Of a DNA stretch of 19,487 bases, positions 7,298 to 13,914 are shown piece by piece (the stretch's first letter is position 1; every line of letters starts with the position of its first letter). The notes under the pieces are model-generated. The model had not been told where the DNA came from. It searched no databases and worked only from the letters and a program-made list of their open reading frames with translations. The position numbers and the translations under genes are program-made. The stretch is from positions 1 through 19,487 of the forward strand of contig PCAH01000194.1 in the NCBI GenBank assembly GCA_002730485.1, written 5' to 3'. This DNA comes from Dehalococcoidia bacterium (lineage in GTDB: Bacteria > Chloroflexota > Dehalococcoidia > UBA3495).

Positions 7298-8742
7298 TAC
7301 TTCATAACCCCCACTTGGATGTTCCGGAACCTTGCGGGGGCCGCTCCGTGCCCCGTGTGGCCAATCTGGCCTGGCTGCCCCTTCCCGCAGTTGGGTATTC
7401 CCCACATGGTCCAGAGCTTGTCGTTGCATACGGCGTCACAGGAGTTCCAGAACTCAGGGGTGATGCCGGTATAGGTGCAGTTGCGGAGGACCTTGCCCAG
7501 CTTGCCTTTTTTGATCTCGTACCCGATCTCAGTGCCGAACTGGAAGTTGAAACGCCGGTCATCGATTGACCAAGACCGGTTCATCTCCATCAGGATTCCA
7601 TCGTCGGTATCGGCAATCAGATCATCCAGCTCCCAATTACCTGGTTCCAGGCTCACATTGGTCATGCGGATCAACGGAATCCGGTTCCAAGAAGCCGCTC
7701 GCATGGAGCCGTTGGGAGTCAGTCCCAGGCCTGATGCGGTTTCCCGAGAAGTTAAATAGCCGGTGAAGCGGCCATTCTCTACCACGGGAGTCGATTGGGC
7801 CGGAACACCCTCGTCATCCCAGCCGTAGGAACCAAGACCGGGTAGACGGACACTATCGGCGGTGATATTCACGTGTTCCGATCCATACTGGAAGTTGTTG
7901 AGCTTATCTGCCGTGAGGAAAGATGTCCCGGCGTAGGCCGCTTCAGAGCCCAGAACCCGGTCCAACTCGATTGCGTGACCACAGGACTCATGGATCTGCA
8001 GGCCCAGCTGGGAGGCCCCAACGATCAGCGTAGTCACCTCGGAGGGGCAGTGTTCAGCGGAAAGCAGGGAGACAGCTTCTGAAGCTATGCGTTCGGCGTT
8101 GCCAACCAGGTCCATGGAATCGACGAACTCCCAACCGGCACAACCCTGCTGTCGCATGGACTGGGGATAAGAACGCCGCTGAATCTCCCCGTTGCCCCTG
8201 GCGGTGGCCATGATGCCACCACCGGCCTCGAAGATGGTCTGCTCCACGTGGGCACCTTCGCTGTTGGCGAAGGTCTTGTGCTCTTTGCTGAAGATCAGAT
8301 TGCCGGTGCGGGCTGAGATGCCCTTAACCGAGCCCATCCGAGCGTCTGCTTCCAGCAACAGCCCCAGTTTGTCCCCCGAAGATATGGTGAACGGATCAAC
8401 CTGTATGGGGGTGGTGTAGACGCCCTTGCTGGTCACAGGAGGGCCTAATAAGACTGGCCCGTTGCTGGATTGGGCAGAAGCCTTGGCGATTTGCACCGCC
8501 AGGCTGGTTATTCGGTCGATTTCAGCCGAGGAGATTATGTTGGTTGAGGCGAAGCCCCAGGAGCCGTCCACCAAGACACGCACGCCGATGCCCAGAGACT
8601 CGTCGTTGCTTAGGGTGTCCACCGCGCCGGAGCGTACTACGAATCGTTCTTGATTGGTCTCTACCAGCCGCACATCGCAGTACGACGCACCTTGCACAGA
8701 TGCCAAATCCAGGGCTCCGGATAGAAAATCATCCAAGGGCAT
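7297..8742 (-). CDS. tldD: TldD-family zinc metalloprotease subunit
   Basis: This 481-residue protein carries the TldD zinc motif H251-E-S-C-G-H256 (the H-E-x-x-x-H type), followed by A-I-E-L-D. The N-terminal domain starts with the usual sequence on self-substrate loops (Y-C-D-V-R-L-V-E-T). The C-terminal domain holds G-S-M-R-A-A-S-W-N-R-I-P-L-I-R-M-T-N near residue 352 and the typical G-x-P-N-C-G-K-G-Q-P-G near the end. It is the catalytic partner of TldE, encoded immediately downstream with a one-base overlap. In other bacteria this pair degrades small peptides and matures some ribosomally made peptides by removing leaders; no precursor-peptide gene is visible nearby. The start has GGGAGAG upstream on the minus strand. 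The promoter must lie in the 8743-8890 region. Confidence 0.93.
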   Translation of the reverse strand: MPLDDFLSGALDLASVQGASYCDVRLVETNQERFVVRSGAVDTLSNDESLGIGVRVLVDGSWGFASTNIISSAEIDRITSLAVQIAKASAQSSNGPVLLGPPVTSKGVYTTPIQVDPFTISSGDKLGLLLEADARMGSVKGISARTGNLIFSKEHKTFANSEGAHVEQTIFEAGGGIMATARGNGEIQRRSYPQSMRQQGCAGWEFVDSMDLVGNAERIASEAVSLLSAEHCPSEVTTLIVGASQLGLQIHESCGHAIELDRVLGSEAAYAGTSFLTADKLNNFQYGSEHVNITADSVRLPGLGSYGWDDEGVPAQSTPVVENGRFTGYLTSRETASGLGLTPNGSMRAASWNRIPLIRMTNVSLEPGNWELDDLIADTDDGILMEMNRSWSIDDRRFNFQFGTEIGYEIKKGKLGKVLRNCTYTGITPEFWNSCDAVCNDKLWTMWGIPNCGKGQPGQIGHTGHGAAPARFRNIQVGVMK

Positions 8743-8937
8743 GCAACTCTCCCGACTAGGACTCTAAGTTTCGGGCCAATCTTATCAGAACTATGGCCGG
8801 GTCTAGTTGCAAGGAGCGCCTAATCTAACGTTGCACTTAAATCAGGCGTTGATAGTGCTTGAGTGCGGTCAGGCATTGCGCCATAATAAGAATACTTAGT
8901 ATTAATCCAGGTTAACGTATACGTATTAAACTGGAAT
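8743..8937. promoter_or_regulatory. tldD upstream region with two palindromes
   Basis: This gene-free stretch should contain the tldD promoter. At 8891-8903 there is a perfect inverted repeat AATACT-T-AGTATT. At 8915-8924 lies the 10-bp palindrome ACGTATACGT, which is itself the centre of a longer imperfect inverted repeat between CCAG (8907) and CTGG (8934). These could be operators for a dimeric regulator or traces of a recombination junction. They sit 150-190 nt from the tldD start. Confidence 0.35.
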
Positions 8938-9093
8938 CATAAGGTCATTTTTGTAACCGGTGATCTGGCAAATGAAAAGACCCATGGCTTCTTGCAACCA
9001 TTGTCTAATCTGGTGCTTGAGAAGCCGGTCTCGATCCACGAATTGGAACAAGCTCTGTCGACGTTTGTCGAGACCGATAAATCCCCGATTTAG
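8938..9093 (+). pseudogene. C-terminal remnant of a response-regulator receiver domain
   Basis: A plus-strand frame ending at TAG 9091-9093 reads like the last third of a REC domain. H-K-V-I-F-V-T-G-D-L gives beta-strand 4 with the switch Thr, then N-E-K-T-H-G-F-L, then V-L-E-K-P-V-S-I-H-E-L with the conserved Lys-Pro, and a final amphipathic helix. Such an end is common in hybrid sensor kinases. There is no start codon or ribosome site. The phosphoacceptor half is absent, and an in-frame stop lies at 8887-8889. It is therefore a decayed fragment, left only 14 nt from the 3' end of the oxidoreductase on the other strand. The longest ATG frame here (8960-9208) is in another phase and runs into the neighbouring gene, so it is not real. 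Confidence 0.72.
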
Positions 9094-9107
9094 AGACTCG
9101 GCTGGCC

Positions 9108-9983
9108 TTAAAGAACTGCCTCCGCCACTTTCTCAATCGCCTCATGCGCTGACCTTTCGTCGGTTGTGTTCAGCATGTGGACCACCCGGTTGGCGCCGGC
9201 ATCTGTAAAACGGCGGTTCATCTCTCGGTCTGGAGGCGCGTCCCACATGGTGATGTTAAATGCAGAGGTATCACGGCCTTGCTGCGTCATCAGTTCTTCA
9301 ATGTGTTTTCGCGCTCCGGAGAGCTTGTCCGGGTCTTGGTACTGGGAGGTATTCCTGGCCCTGGGAAGCCACCCATCGCCGTAACGAGCGATTCTCCTAG
9401 CCGCGCTTTCCAACTCGCCACCCACGAATATGGGAGGGTAGGGCTTTTGAACCGGCTTGGGAGCGCAGACCAACGGCGGGAAATCGATGTATTCGCCGTG
9501 GTACTCGGTAACTTCGGTGGTCCAAAGTTCCTTCATCACATCCACGTATTCCCGGGTCTGTTTCCAGCGGTGGGGGAAATCCACACCCAGTATCTCTGAC
9601 TCGCCCTTCAACCAACCGGCTCCGACGCCGAAGAGGAATCTGCCACCTGATATTTGGTCCAGCGTCGCAACCTCTTTGGCCAGACGTATAGGATTTCGTT
9701 CTGGAACCAGGCAGATGCCGGTGCCCAATTTGATCTTCTTGGTCACGGTTGCGGCTCCGGCCAAGAATATCAGCGGGTCTTGTATCTGGTTGATCCCACC
9801 CTCGGCATAGAATTTGGGAATTCCTCCCTGACGGCCAATGGCGGGTTCCACCTTGAAGTCTATTGGGACTATCCCATGCTCCGGTGCCCAAAGGGATTCA
9901 AAACCCAGATCCTCCACCTTGCGGGCCAGATCGATTGTGTTGAAGTCGTGCTGCGTCATCAATAATGCGATGCCGATGTCCAT
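9108..9983 (-). CDS. LLM-class flavin/F420-dependent oxidoreductase
   Basis: This is a 291-residue luciferase-fold oxidoreductase when started at the ATG at 9983 (M-D-I-G-I-A-L-L-M-T), which has AAGGAG just upstream on the minus strand. The longer open frame to 10076 runs into the ferredoxin terminator and is rejected. Key segments are L-G-F-E-S-L-W-A-P-E-H near residue 28, G-T-G-I-C-L-V-P-E-R-N-P-I, then I-S-G-G-R-F-L-F-G-V-G-A-G-W-L, and a later A-R-Y-G-D-G-W-L-P. These fit the TIGR03619-like group. The substrate is unknown, and use of F420 versus FMN is undecided. It stands alone: a terminator separates it from the ferredoxin gene upstream, and a gap with a pseudogene lies downstream. Confidence 0.9.
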   Translation of the reverse strand: MDIGIALLMTQHDFNTIDLARKVEDLGFESLWAPEHGIVPIDFKVEPAIGRQGGIPKFYAEGGINQIQDPLIFLAGAATVTKKIKLGTGICLVPERNPIRLAKEVATLDQISGGRFLFGVGAGWLKGESEILGVDFPHRWKQTREYVDVMKELWTTEVTEYHGEYIDFPPLVCAPKPVQKPYPPIFVGGELESAARRIARYGDGWLPRARNTSQYQDPDKLSGARKHIEELMTQQGRDTSAFNITMWDAPPDREMNRRFTDAGANRVVHMLNTTDERSAHEAIEKVAEAVL

Positions 9984-10025
9984 GTTTCTCCTTAAGTAGT
10001 GCTGGGAGTCACGTCGAGATAGAAG

Positions 10026-10066
10026 CCAAATAAAAAGTCCTCCCCTACGCCTGGTAGGGAAGGACT
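10026..10066 (-). terminator. Rho-independent terminator of the ferredoxin gene
   Basis: The sequence 10036-10048 pairs with 10054-10066 (13 positions with one C-A mismatch, 5-nt loop). On the minus strand it is followed by TTTTTATTT. It lies about 70 nt beyond the ferredoxin stop codon and before the downstream oxidoreductase, so the two genes are separate transcription units. Confidence 0.85.
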
Positions 10067-10134
10067 CACAGTTCAAATTACCCCCGGTAGTGTATTAAAC
10101 CGGATGGTCGGTGTTTCGTCCTAACGGAATTCCC

Positions 10135-10359
10135 CTAGGGGAATAGCTGCTCTCCGGTGTCAGCGTCGGTAACGGTGATGGCGGCCACCGGGCAGCTCTC
10201 TGCGGCTTCCAGAATCAGTTCTTCGGTATCGCCATCAGGGCTGGCTGGGGCTGCTTGGCGGTCGTCGTTCAGTTCAAATGCTTTGGTGGCGATGGTTACG
10301 CACATTGCGTTGCCCACGCAGACGTCATGATCAACAGACACCGTAATCTTTCTTGCCAT
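10135..10359 (-). CDS. Three-cysteine ferredoxin, probably [3Fe-4S]
   Basis: This 74-residue acidic ferredoxin starts at M-A-R-K-I-T-V (ATG at 10359). The longer frame to 10395 adds residues that do not look ferredoxin-like. Cysteines 14, 20 and 56 are the only cluster ligands seen. In the motif C14-V-G-N-A-M-C20 the middle position, Cys in four-cysteine ferredoxins, is Asn17. C56-P-V-A-A-I is the usual second half. This pattern is that of the small [3Fe-4S] ferredoxins that serve cytochrome P450 or Rieske oxygenases, although no such oxygenase lies in the window. It would be a soluble electron carrier. The ribosome site is weak (GCGGGGT). A strong terminator follows the gene, which appears monocistronic. 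Confidence 0.88.
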   Translation of the reverse strand: MARKITVSVDHDVCVGNAMCVTIATKAFELNDDRQAAPASPDGDTEELILEAAESCPVAAITVTDADTGEQLFP

Positions 10360-10395
10360 GGTGTAAATACCCCGCATATGCAACGTTGGAGCCAA

Positions 10396-10518
10396 GGATC
10401 AGAACCAGGCGGATACAGCGTGAAAACAGGCTAGTTATGCCTGAAAAACAGCGGAATCACCAAGTTGGACGCATTCTAACAGGGGGTAAATGGGGGGTCA
10501 AATGAGGTCTGAGGCTAA
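10396..10518. other. Ferredoxin upstream region
   Basis: Gene-free DNA that should hold the ferredoxin promoter on the minus strand. G-runs occur at 10482-10498. No confident promoter boxes or RNA gene are seen. Confidence 0.4.
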
Positions 10519-10577
10519 AGCGTGGACGGTCTTCATCGGAGCCAGGAAACCTGGTTGGATTACTTGCCGCCCACGCT
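10519..10577 (+). repeat. Structured hairpin element, copy 1
   Basis: This is a 59-nt imperfect palindrome. AGCGTGG (10519-10525) pairs with CCACGCT (10571-10577), and the stem continues past an A-C mismatch through CGG/CCG. An internal loop follows, then ATC/GAT, then a terminal stem AGCCAGG/CCTGGTT. The core TCTTCATCGGAGCCAGG is identical in the second copy 151 nt downstream. The loops allow GAAA here and GCGA in copy 2, both GNRA on the plus strand. I do not recognise it as a known riboswitch. It may be a structured RNA or a small palindromic repeat. Confidence 0.7.
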
Positions 10578-10610
10578 GAAACTCAGTGCTGCCGGTTATC
10601 CCCACTTGGG

Positions 10611-10631
10611 CCGTCGAAATGGCTTCGACGG
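10611..10631. other. Perfect hairpin between the two repeat copies
   Basis: CCGTCGAA (10611-10618) and TTCGACGG (10624-10631) form a perfect 8-bp stem with a 5-nt loop. No U-tract follows on either strand, so it is not an evident terminator. It lies midway between the two copies of the structured element. Confidence 0.5.
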
Positions 10632-10670
10632 GCTGCTGGGTAAACTCGGCCTTGTCCTATGGAGGCCCTG

Positions 10671-10729
10671 ACGTGGGCGGTCTTCATCGGAGCCAGGCGA
10701 ACCCGGTTGGATGATCTGCCACCCACGCT
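10671..10729 (+). repeat. Structured hairpin element, copy 2
   Basis: Second copy of the 10519-10577 element. The outer stem CGTGGG (10672-10677) pairs with CCCACG (10722-10727). The position that is an A-C mismatch in copy 1 is a G-C pair here, which suggests the stem itself is maintained. The internal TCTTCATCGGAGCCAGG and GGTTGGAT blocks are conserved, while the terminal loop differs (GCGA instead of GAAA). It lies in the gap between two minus-strand genes with no plus-strand gene after it. Confidence 0.7.
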
Positions 10730-10743
10730 TGGATGGACCGGTC

Positions 10744-10762
10744 AATCGGCGGGTAGCCGATT
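10744..10762. terminator. Hairpin downstream of the response regulator
   Basis: AATCGGC (10744-10750) and GCCGATT (10756-10762) form a perfect 7-bp stem with a 5-nt loop, about 115 nt beyond the response-regulator stop codon. No U-run follows on the minus strand, so termination here is uncertain. A second small hairpin (GGCG/CGCC) lies at 10787-10799. Confidence 0.3.
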
Positions 10763-10875
10763 TGGTTTCAGTAAATTCTTGCTCACGGCGTCGTACGCCA
10801 TCGAAAAAGGGACTTTATGAATCTGTCTAACAAACTCTTGGATTGCCATGATCCGGCGATCCAGGGTTGTTCCTC

Positions 10876-11472
10876 CTAGAAGACCCAATTTGCATAGATC
10901 GAATGAGATAGTTCATCAACCTGGGTATGATCCAAGTGGAGGGTTGCGGAGATGCCGCTGTCGTTGTAACCCTCTGCCATGAGCCCCAGGATCTCCTGCT
11001 CTTCGTCATGGAGGCTGCTTTCCAGCCGGTCGGAGTGCTTGCAGAACAGCCGCGCCATTCTCTGGACGATTCCGGCATCCAAGATGGTCTGGCCGTTGTG
11101 GACAGCCTCTACCACTCGGACCAGGCTTGTGACCTCAGAGAGAGAATGCTTGAGGAGATATGCTTTATTCTCCACGCCGTTTCGCATGAGGTCGGCCACA
11201 AAAGCCAGGTCGTCGTAGGCCGAGATGACAACAATGCTGGTGGTGGGATTCTGCTTGCGAATCTCATGGGCTGCCTGGATTCCGTCAACCCGGGGCATCC
11301 GAACATCCAAGATTGCCACGTCTGGACACGTCTCGGCGGCTTTCTGGACCGCTTCTTCCCCGTTCACAGCCATCCCCACGACCGGGAGATCGGACTCGGA
11401 CTCCAGGATTCGTCTGTAGGCGACCCGCATGAATTCCGAGTCGTCGGCGATTAGGACTTGTAGTTGCTCCAT
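10876..11472 (-). CDS. NarL/FixJ-type response regulator with diverged HTH
   Basis: This 198-residue two-domain regulator has an N-terminal receiver domain with acidic pair D10-D11, phosphoacceptor D56 (A-I-L-D-V-R-M-P), switch S84 and K108 (Y-L-L-K). The C-terminal region from about residue 150 (E-E-Q-E-I-L-G-L-M-A-E-G-Y) is a LuxR-type helix-turn-helix. It is diverged: the usual T-V-K-N-H block reads Q-V-D-E-L-S-H, and the protein stops at W-V-F, several residues earlier than most family members. DNA binding may be altered or weak. The start has AAGGA upstream on the minus strand. No sensor kinase is encoded nearby, so it is an orphan regulator, although a broken receiver fragment lies about 1.8 kb away at 8938-9093. 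Targets are unknown. Confidence 0.88.
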   Translation of the reverse strand: MEQLQVLIADDSEFMRVAYRRILESESDLPVVGMAVNGEEAVQKAAETCPDVAILDVRMPRVDGIQAAHEIRKQNPTTSIVVISAYDDLAFVADLMRNGVENKAYLLKHSLSEVTSLVRVVEAVHNGQTILDAGIVQRMARLFCKHSDRLESSLHDEEQEILGLMAEGYNDSGISATLHLDHTQVDELSHSIYANWVF

Positions 11473-11721
11473 CGTTTCCTTGCTGCTTGAAATAAGCTTT
11501 TCGTAAGCTTGTTTGTTAACTCAGTCTCTTAAAAGGGGGCGGCGATTAATCGCCGGTCAGTGGAAAGACCGTAATGATTAGTGCCGTCTATTATTTCTAA
11601 AGTGTTCTGTTCTTAATAGCAAATGTTTATTTCAAAACAAGCGCAAATTGACCAAATTCGAGACTAAGATCAGCCGTTTAGAAACAGAAAACAGGTGGGG
11701 ATATGTCAGGGTTTAGAAGGG
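11473..11721. promoter_or_regulatory. Response-regulator leader with inverted repeats
   Basis: This 249-nt gene-free region contains two AAGCTT boxes (11494-11499 and 11505-11510) five bases apart. They could form a hairpin or a paired operator 22-38 nt before the response-regulator start. A perfect 14-bp palindrome GGCGATTAATCGCC lies at 11541-11554. On the minus strand it is followed by a C-run and a short T-run, so it could instead end the oxidase operon transcript. Confidence 0.35.
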
Positions 11722-12855
11722 CTAGCGAGGTTTTGCCTGGGCCAATGGACTACGCTCCATCAGCTGGTGGCTCTGACCGTTGACCATCAAAGCTGTGGTC
11801 ATCTCAGCCAGCACCGCCGACATCAGAAAACCGTCAGTGCTTGGTACCGCAAGGAAGACGCCGTCGGTGCCCGGTAGATGACCGACCAGGGGTATGCGAT
11901 TTGGGGTGGAGGCAGCAAATGCGGCGATGGTCTCGACTTCCGAAGGCTTGAAACCAGGCATGATTGAGGCCACCTGGGCCAATAGCCAATCACGGATTTC
12001 TTCTGAGGGTTTGGATTCGAACCCGGCGGGGTCGTATTTGCTTCCCGCGTGAACCAGTCCATCTCTACGGCCAACGATATTGACCGAGTTCCAGCGCACG
12101 GCGCAGTTCAGGGGGGCGCCAACGTCCAGACTGATATGCACCTTTTGCAGACCGTGGGGTTCCACCGGCAGGTCGTAGCCCAGCCACTCTGACATGATCT
12201 TCTGGGTCCAGGCTCCGGTGGAAAGTACCACGGAGGAACATGGCAGAGTGCTGCCGTCTTGAAGGGACACACCGCTGACGCGGCCACCAGTTAAGTTCAG
12301 ACCGGTGGCCTGACTCTGTCGCAGTATGGTAACGCCTTGGGACTCGGCCGCGTTAGCCATGGCTGTCATGAACAACTTGGGGTCCATCTGGATGCAGTCT
12401 TGGTGCAAGGTCCCGCCGGTGATAGAACCAGAGAGCCTGGGCTCGATCTCTCGGGCGGCGGGGCCATCCACCCATTCTGCTCGCAGACCGGCGGCTTTCA
12501 GGTCGCTCAGTACCTGTCGGCTGGTTTGCTCTTCGTTGAGGTTGGTAGCCGCATACAGGTAACGGACTTCATGCTCAAGATAATCCGTCCTGCCAGCCTC
12601 TTTGATTCGGGGCAGGTGTTTACGCCACAGGGCCAGACTCTCGGCTCCCAGGGCAACCTTGTAGGTGTCATCGTCGCCCGATGCAGGTTGGATGTTTCCA
12701 GCAGAGTTTCCAGTGGCTCCTGAGCCAGGACCGCCCTGCTCCACCAGAGTTACGGATACGCCCTCACTGGCCAGACGGTAGGCCACAAAGCAGCCGACCA
12801 CGCCGCCGCCAATAACGGCAACTGTTCCGTCTAGTATGTTTTGGGAGTTGGTCAA
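11722..12855 (-). CDS. FAD-dependent amine/D-amino-acid oxidase (DAO family)
   Basis: This 377-residue flavoprotein begins with the dinucleotide-binding motif V-I-G-G-G-V-V-G (glycines 16, 18, 21) and Glu39 at the end of the second strand, the usual FAD-ribose contact. The G-A-T-G-N-S-A-G-N segment near residue 50 and the C-terminal P-N-R-I-P-L-V-G-H followed by D-G-F-L-M-S-A are typical of the glycine/D-amino-acid oxidase group. It would oxidise an amine or amino acid (oxidase or dehydrogenase) or a sarcosine-like compound; the substrate cannot be named. The start is TTG at 12855 with CGGTGA upstream, 36 nt after the stop of the quinone oxidoreductase gene. It is the last gene of a three-gene minus-strand operon. 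No signal peptide is seen, so it is cytoplasmic. Confidence 0.88.
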   Translation of the reverse strand: MTNSQNILDGTVAVIGGGVVGCFVAYRLASEGVSVTLVEQGGPGSGATGNSAGNIQPASGDDDTYKVALGAESLALWRKHLPRIKEAGRTDYLEHEVRYLYAATNLNEEQTSRQVLSDLKAAGLRAEWVDGPAAREIEPRLSGSITGGTLHQDCIQMDPKLFMTAMANAAESQGVTILRQSQATGLNLTGGRVSGVSLQDGSTLPCSSVVLSTGAWTQKIMSEWLGYDLPVEPHGLQKVHISLDVGAPLNCAVRWNSVNIVGRRDGLVHAGSKYDPAGFESKPSEEIRDWLLAQVASIMPGFKPSEVETIAAFAASTPNRIPLVGHLPGTDGVFLAVPSTDGFLMSAVLAEMTTALMVNGQSHQLMERSPLAQAKPR

Positions 12856-12891
12856 ATTATCACCGTTCCTGGCGTTTGAGGCTGTGACTGA

Positions 12892-13872
12892 CTATAAGGG
12901 ACTAACGTCGACCACTACCTTGCCGATGGTGCCAGCGGCCACGGCCAGATGGGCATCTTTCAATTGCTCTAACGGGAAATGAGGTCCGGCAAAGGGGACC
13001 AACTTGCCTTGTTCCAGCCATGACGTGATGTCGCTTACAGCATCGGTTTTGGCAGTCTCGGGCATGTCATAGACCAGCACCATTCGGACCGTGACGTTGG
13101 TGGACTTGAATTTCAACGGAACAGTGGGAGCGGCCGAACTACCCGCCGAATAGACTGCCAACACCCCACCAGACTTCAATACTTCTTGGCTGACTGGGAA
13201 ATTGGCCGCCATGTCGACCTCTGCTATGTGGTCGACGCCGCTCCCATTCGTGAGATTGAATATCTGTTCCGCTGTGTTGCCTTCCCGGTAATTGATGGTG
13301 TGATCGGCGCCAGCTGCCAGCGCTATTTGAGCCTTTTCGTCGGAACTAACGGTGCTGATGACCGTCGCCCCGCCCAGTTTGGCTTGTTGGAGGGCGTAGT
13401 GACCCACCGCGCCAGCGCCGCCGGGCACCAACACGGTCTTGCCGGTGACGGGACCATCGGAGAACACGCACCGGTGCGCGGTCATGGCGGGAACGCCAAG
13501 TCCGGCTCCCATGGTGAAATCCGTCTGGTTCGGCAGCAGGACGGCGTGACCGCTGGGTACCGTGGTGTATTCCGCCCCAGTGCCGAAGGGCCGTCGGAAC
13601 TGGGATTCAAACACCCAGACACGTTCACCGATCCTGGATTCGGGAACGCCCAAACCCACAGCGTCGATTACACCAGCCCCGTCCTGGTTGGGTATGACCC
13701 GAGGGAAGCCAATAAGGTTTGTCAGCCCCTGGCGGCGTTTCCAATCCGATGGATTCACGCCTGAAGTGGCCACTTTAACCCGTACCTCTCCCTCCCCAGG
13801 TTGAGGGTCGGGCATGTCTCCGTACTGGAGAATGTCCGCATCGCCGTTCTGCTCGTACCAAACCGCTTTCAT
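12892..13872 (-). CDS. Zinc-free NADPH:quinone oxidoreductase (MDR family)
   Basis: This 326-residue medium-chain reductase of the quinone-oxidoreductase type has the N-terminal GroES-like domain with G-V-N-P-S-D-W in place of the zinc-binding Cys of alcohol dehydrogenases. The Rossmann motif reads P-G-G-A-G-A-V-G-H-Y-A-L near residue 152. The G-A-D-H-T-I-N-Y block and the final G-K-V-V-V-D-V are also characteristic. It would reduce quinones, enones or similar compounds with NADPH. The start ATG has TAGGAT a few bases upstream on the minus strand. It lies 42 nt after the LLM monooxygenase and 36 nt before the FAD oxidase, consistent with one transcript. A natural role would be to act on the monooxygenase product, but this is inference. 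Confidence 0.9.
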   Translation of the reverse strand: MKAVWYEQNGDADILQYGDMPDPQPGEGEVRVKVATSGVNPSDWKRRQGLTNLIGFPRVIPNQDGAGVIDAVGLGVPESRIGERVWVFESQFRRPFGTGAEYTTVPSGHAVLLPNQTDFTMGAGLGVPAMTAHRCVFSDGPVTGKTVLVPGGAGAVGHYALQQAKLGGATVISTVSSDEKAQIALAAGADHTINYREGNTAEQIFNLTNGSGVDHIAEVDMAANFPVSQEVLKSGGVLAVYSAGSSAAPTVPLKFKSTNVTVRMVLVYDMPETAKTDAVSDITSWLEQGKLVPFAGPHFPLEQLKDAHLAVAAGTIGKVVVDVSPL

Positions 13873-13914
13873 GGCATCCTACCGGTAGAAATCTGGCCTG
13901 AGTTTGATCCTGCT

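Noticed and set aside
7298..7429. Longer N-terminus for TldE
   Set aside because: It would read through the tldD coding end in another phase. The ATG at 7297 overlaps the tldD stop as TAATG and gives the normal family length.
8960..9208. Plus-strand 82-residue ORF
   Set aside because: It is a different phase from the receiver remnant, is rich in Arg/Ser/Cys as in shadow frames, and runs antisense into the oxidoreductase.
10519..10729. Glycine-type or other known tandem riboswitch
   Set aside because: The conserved core does not match any riboswitch consensus I can recall, and no gene follows on the plus strand.
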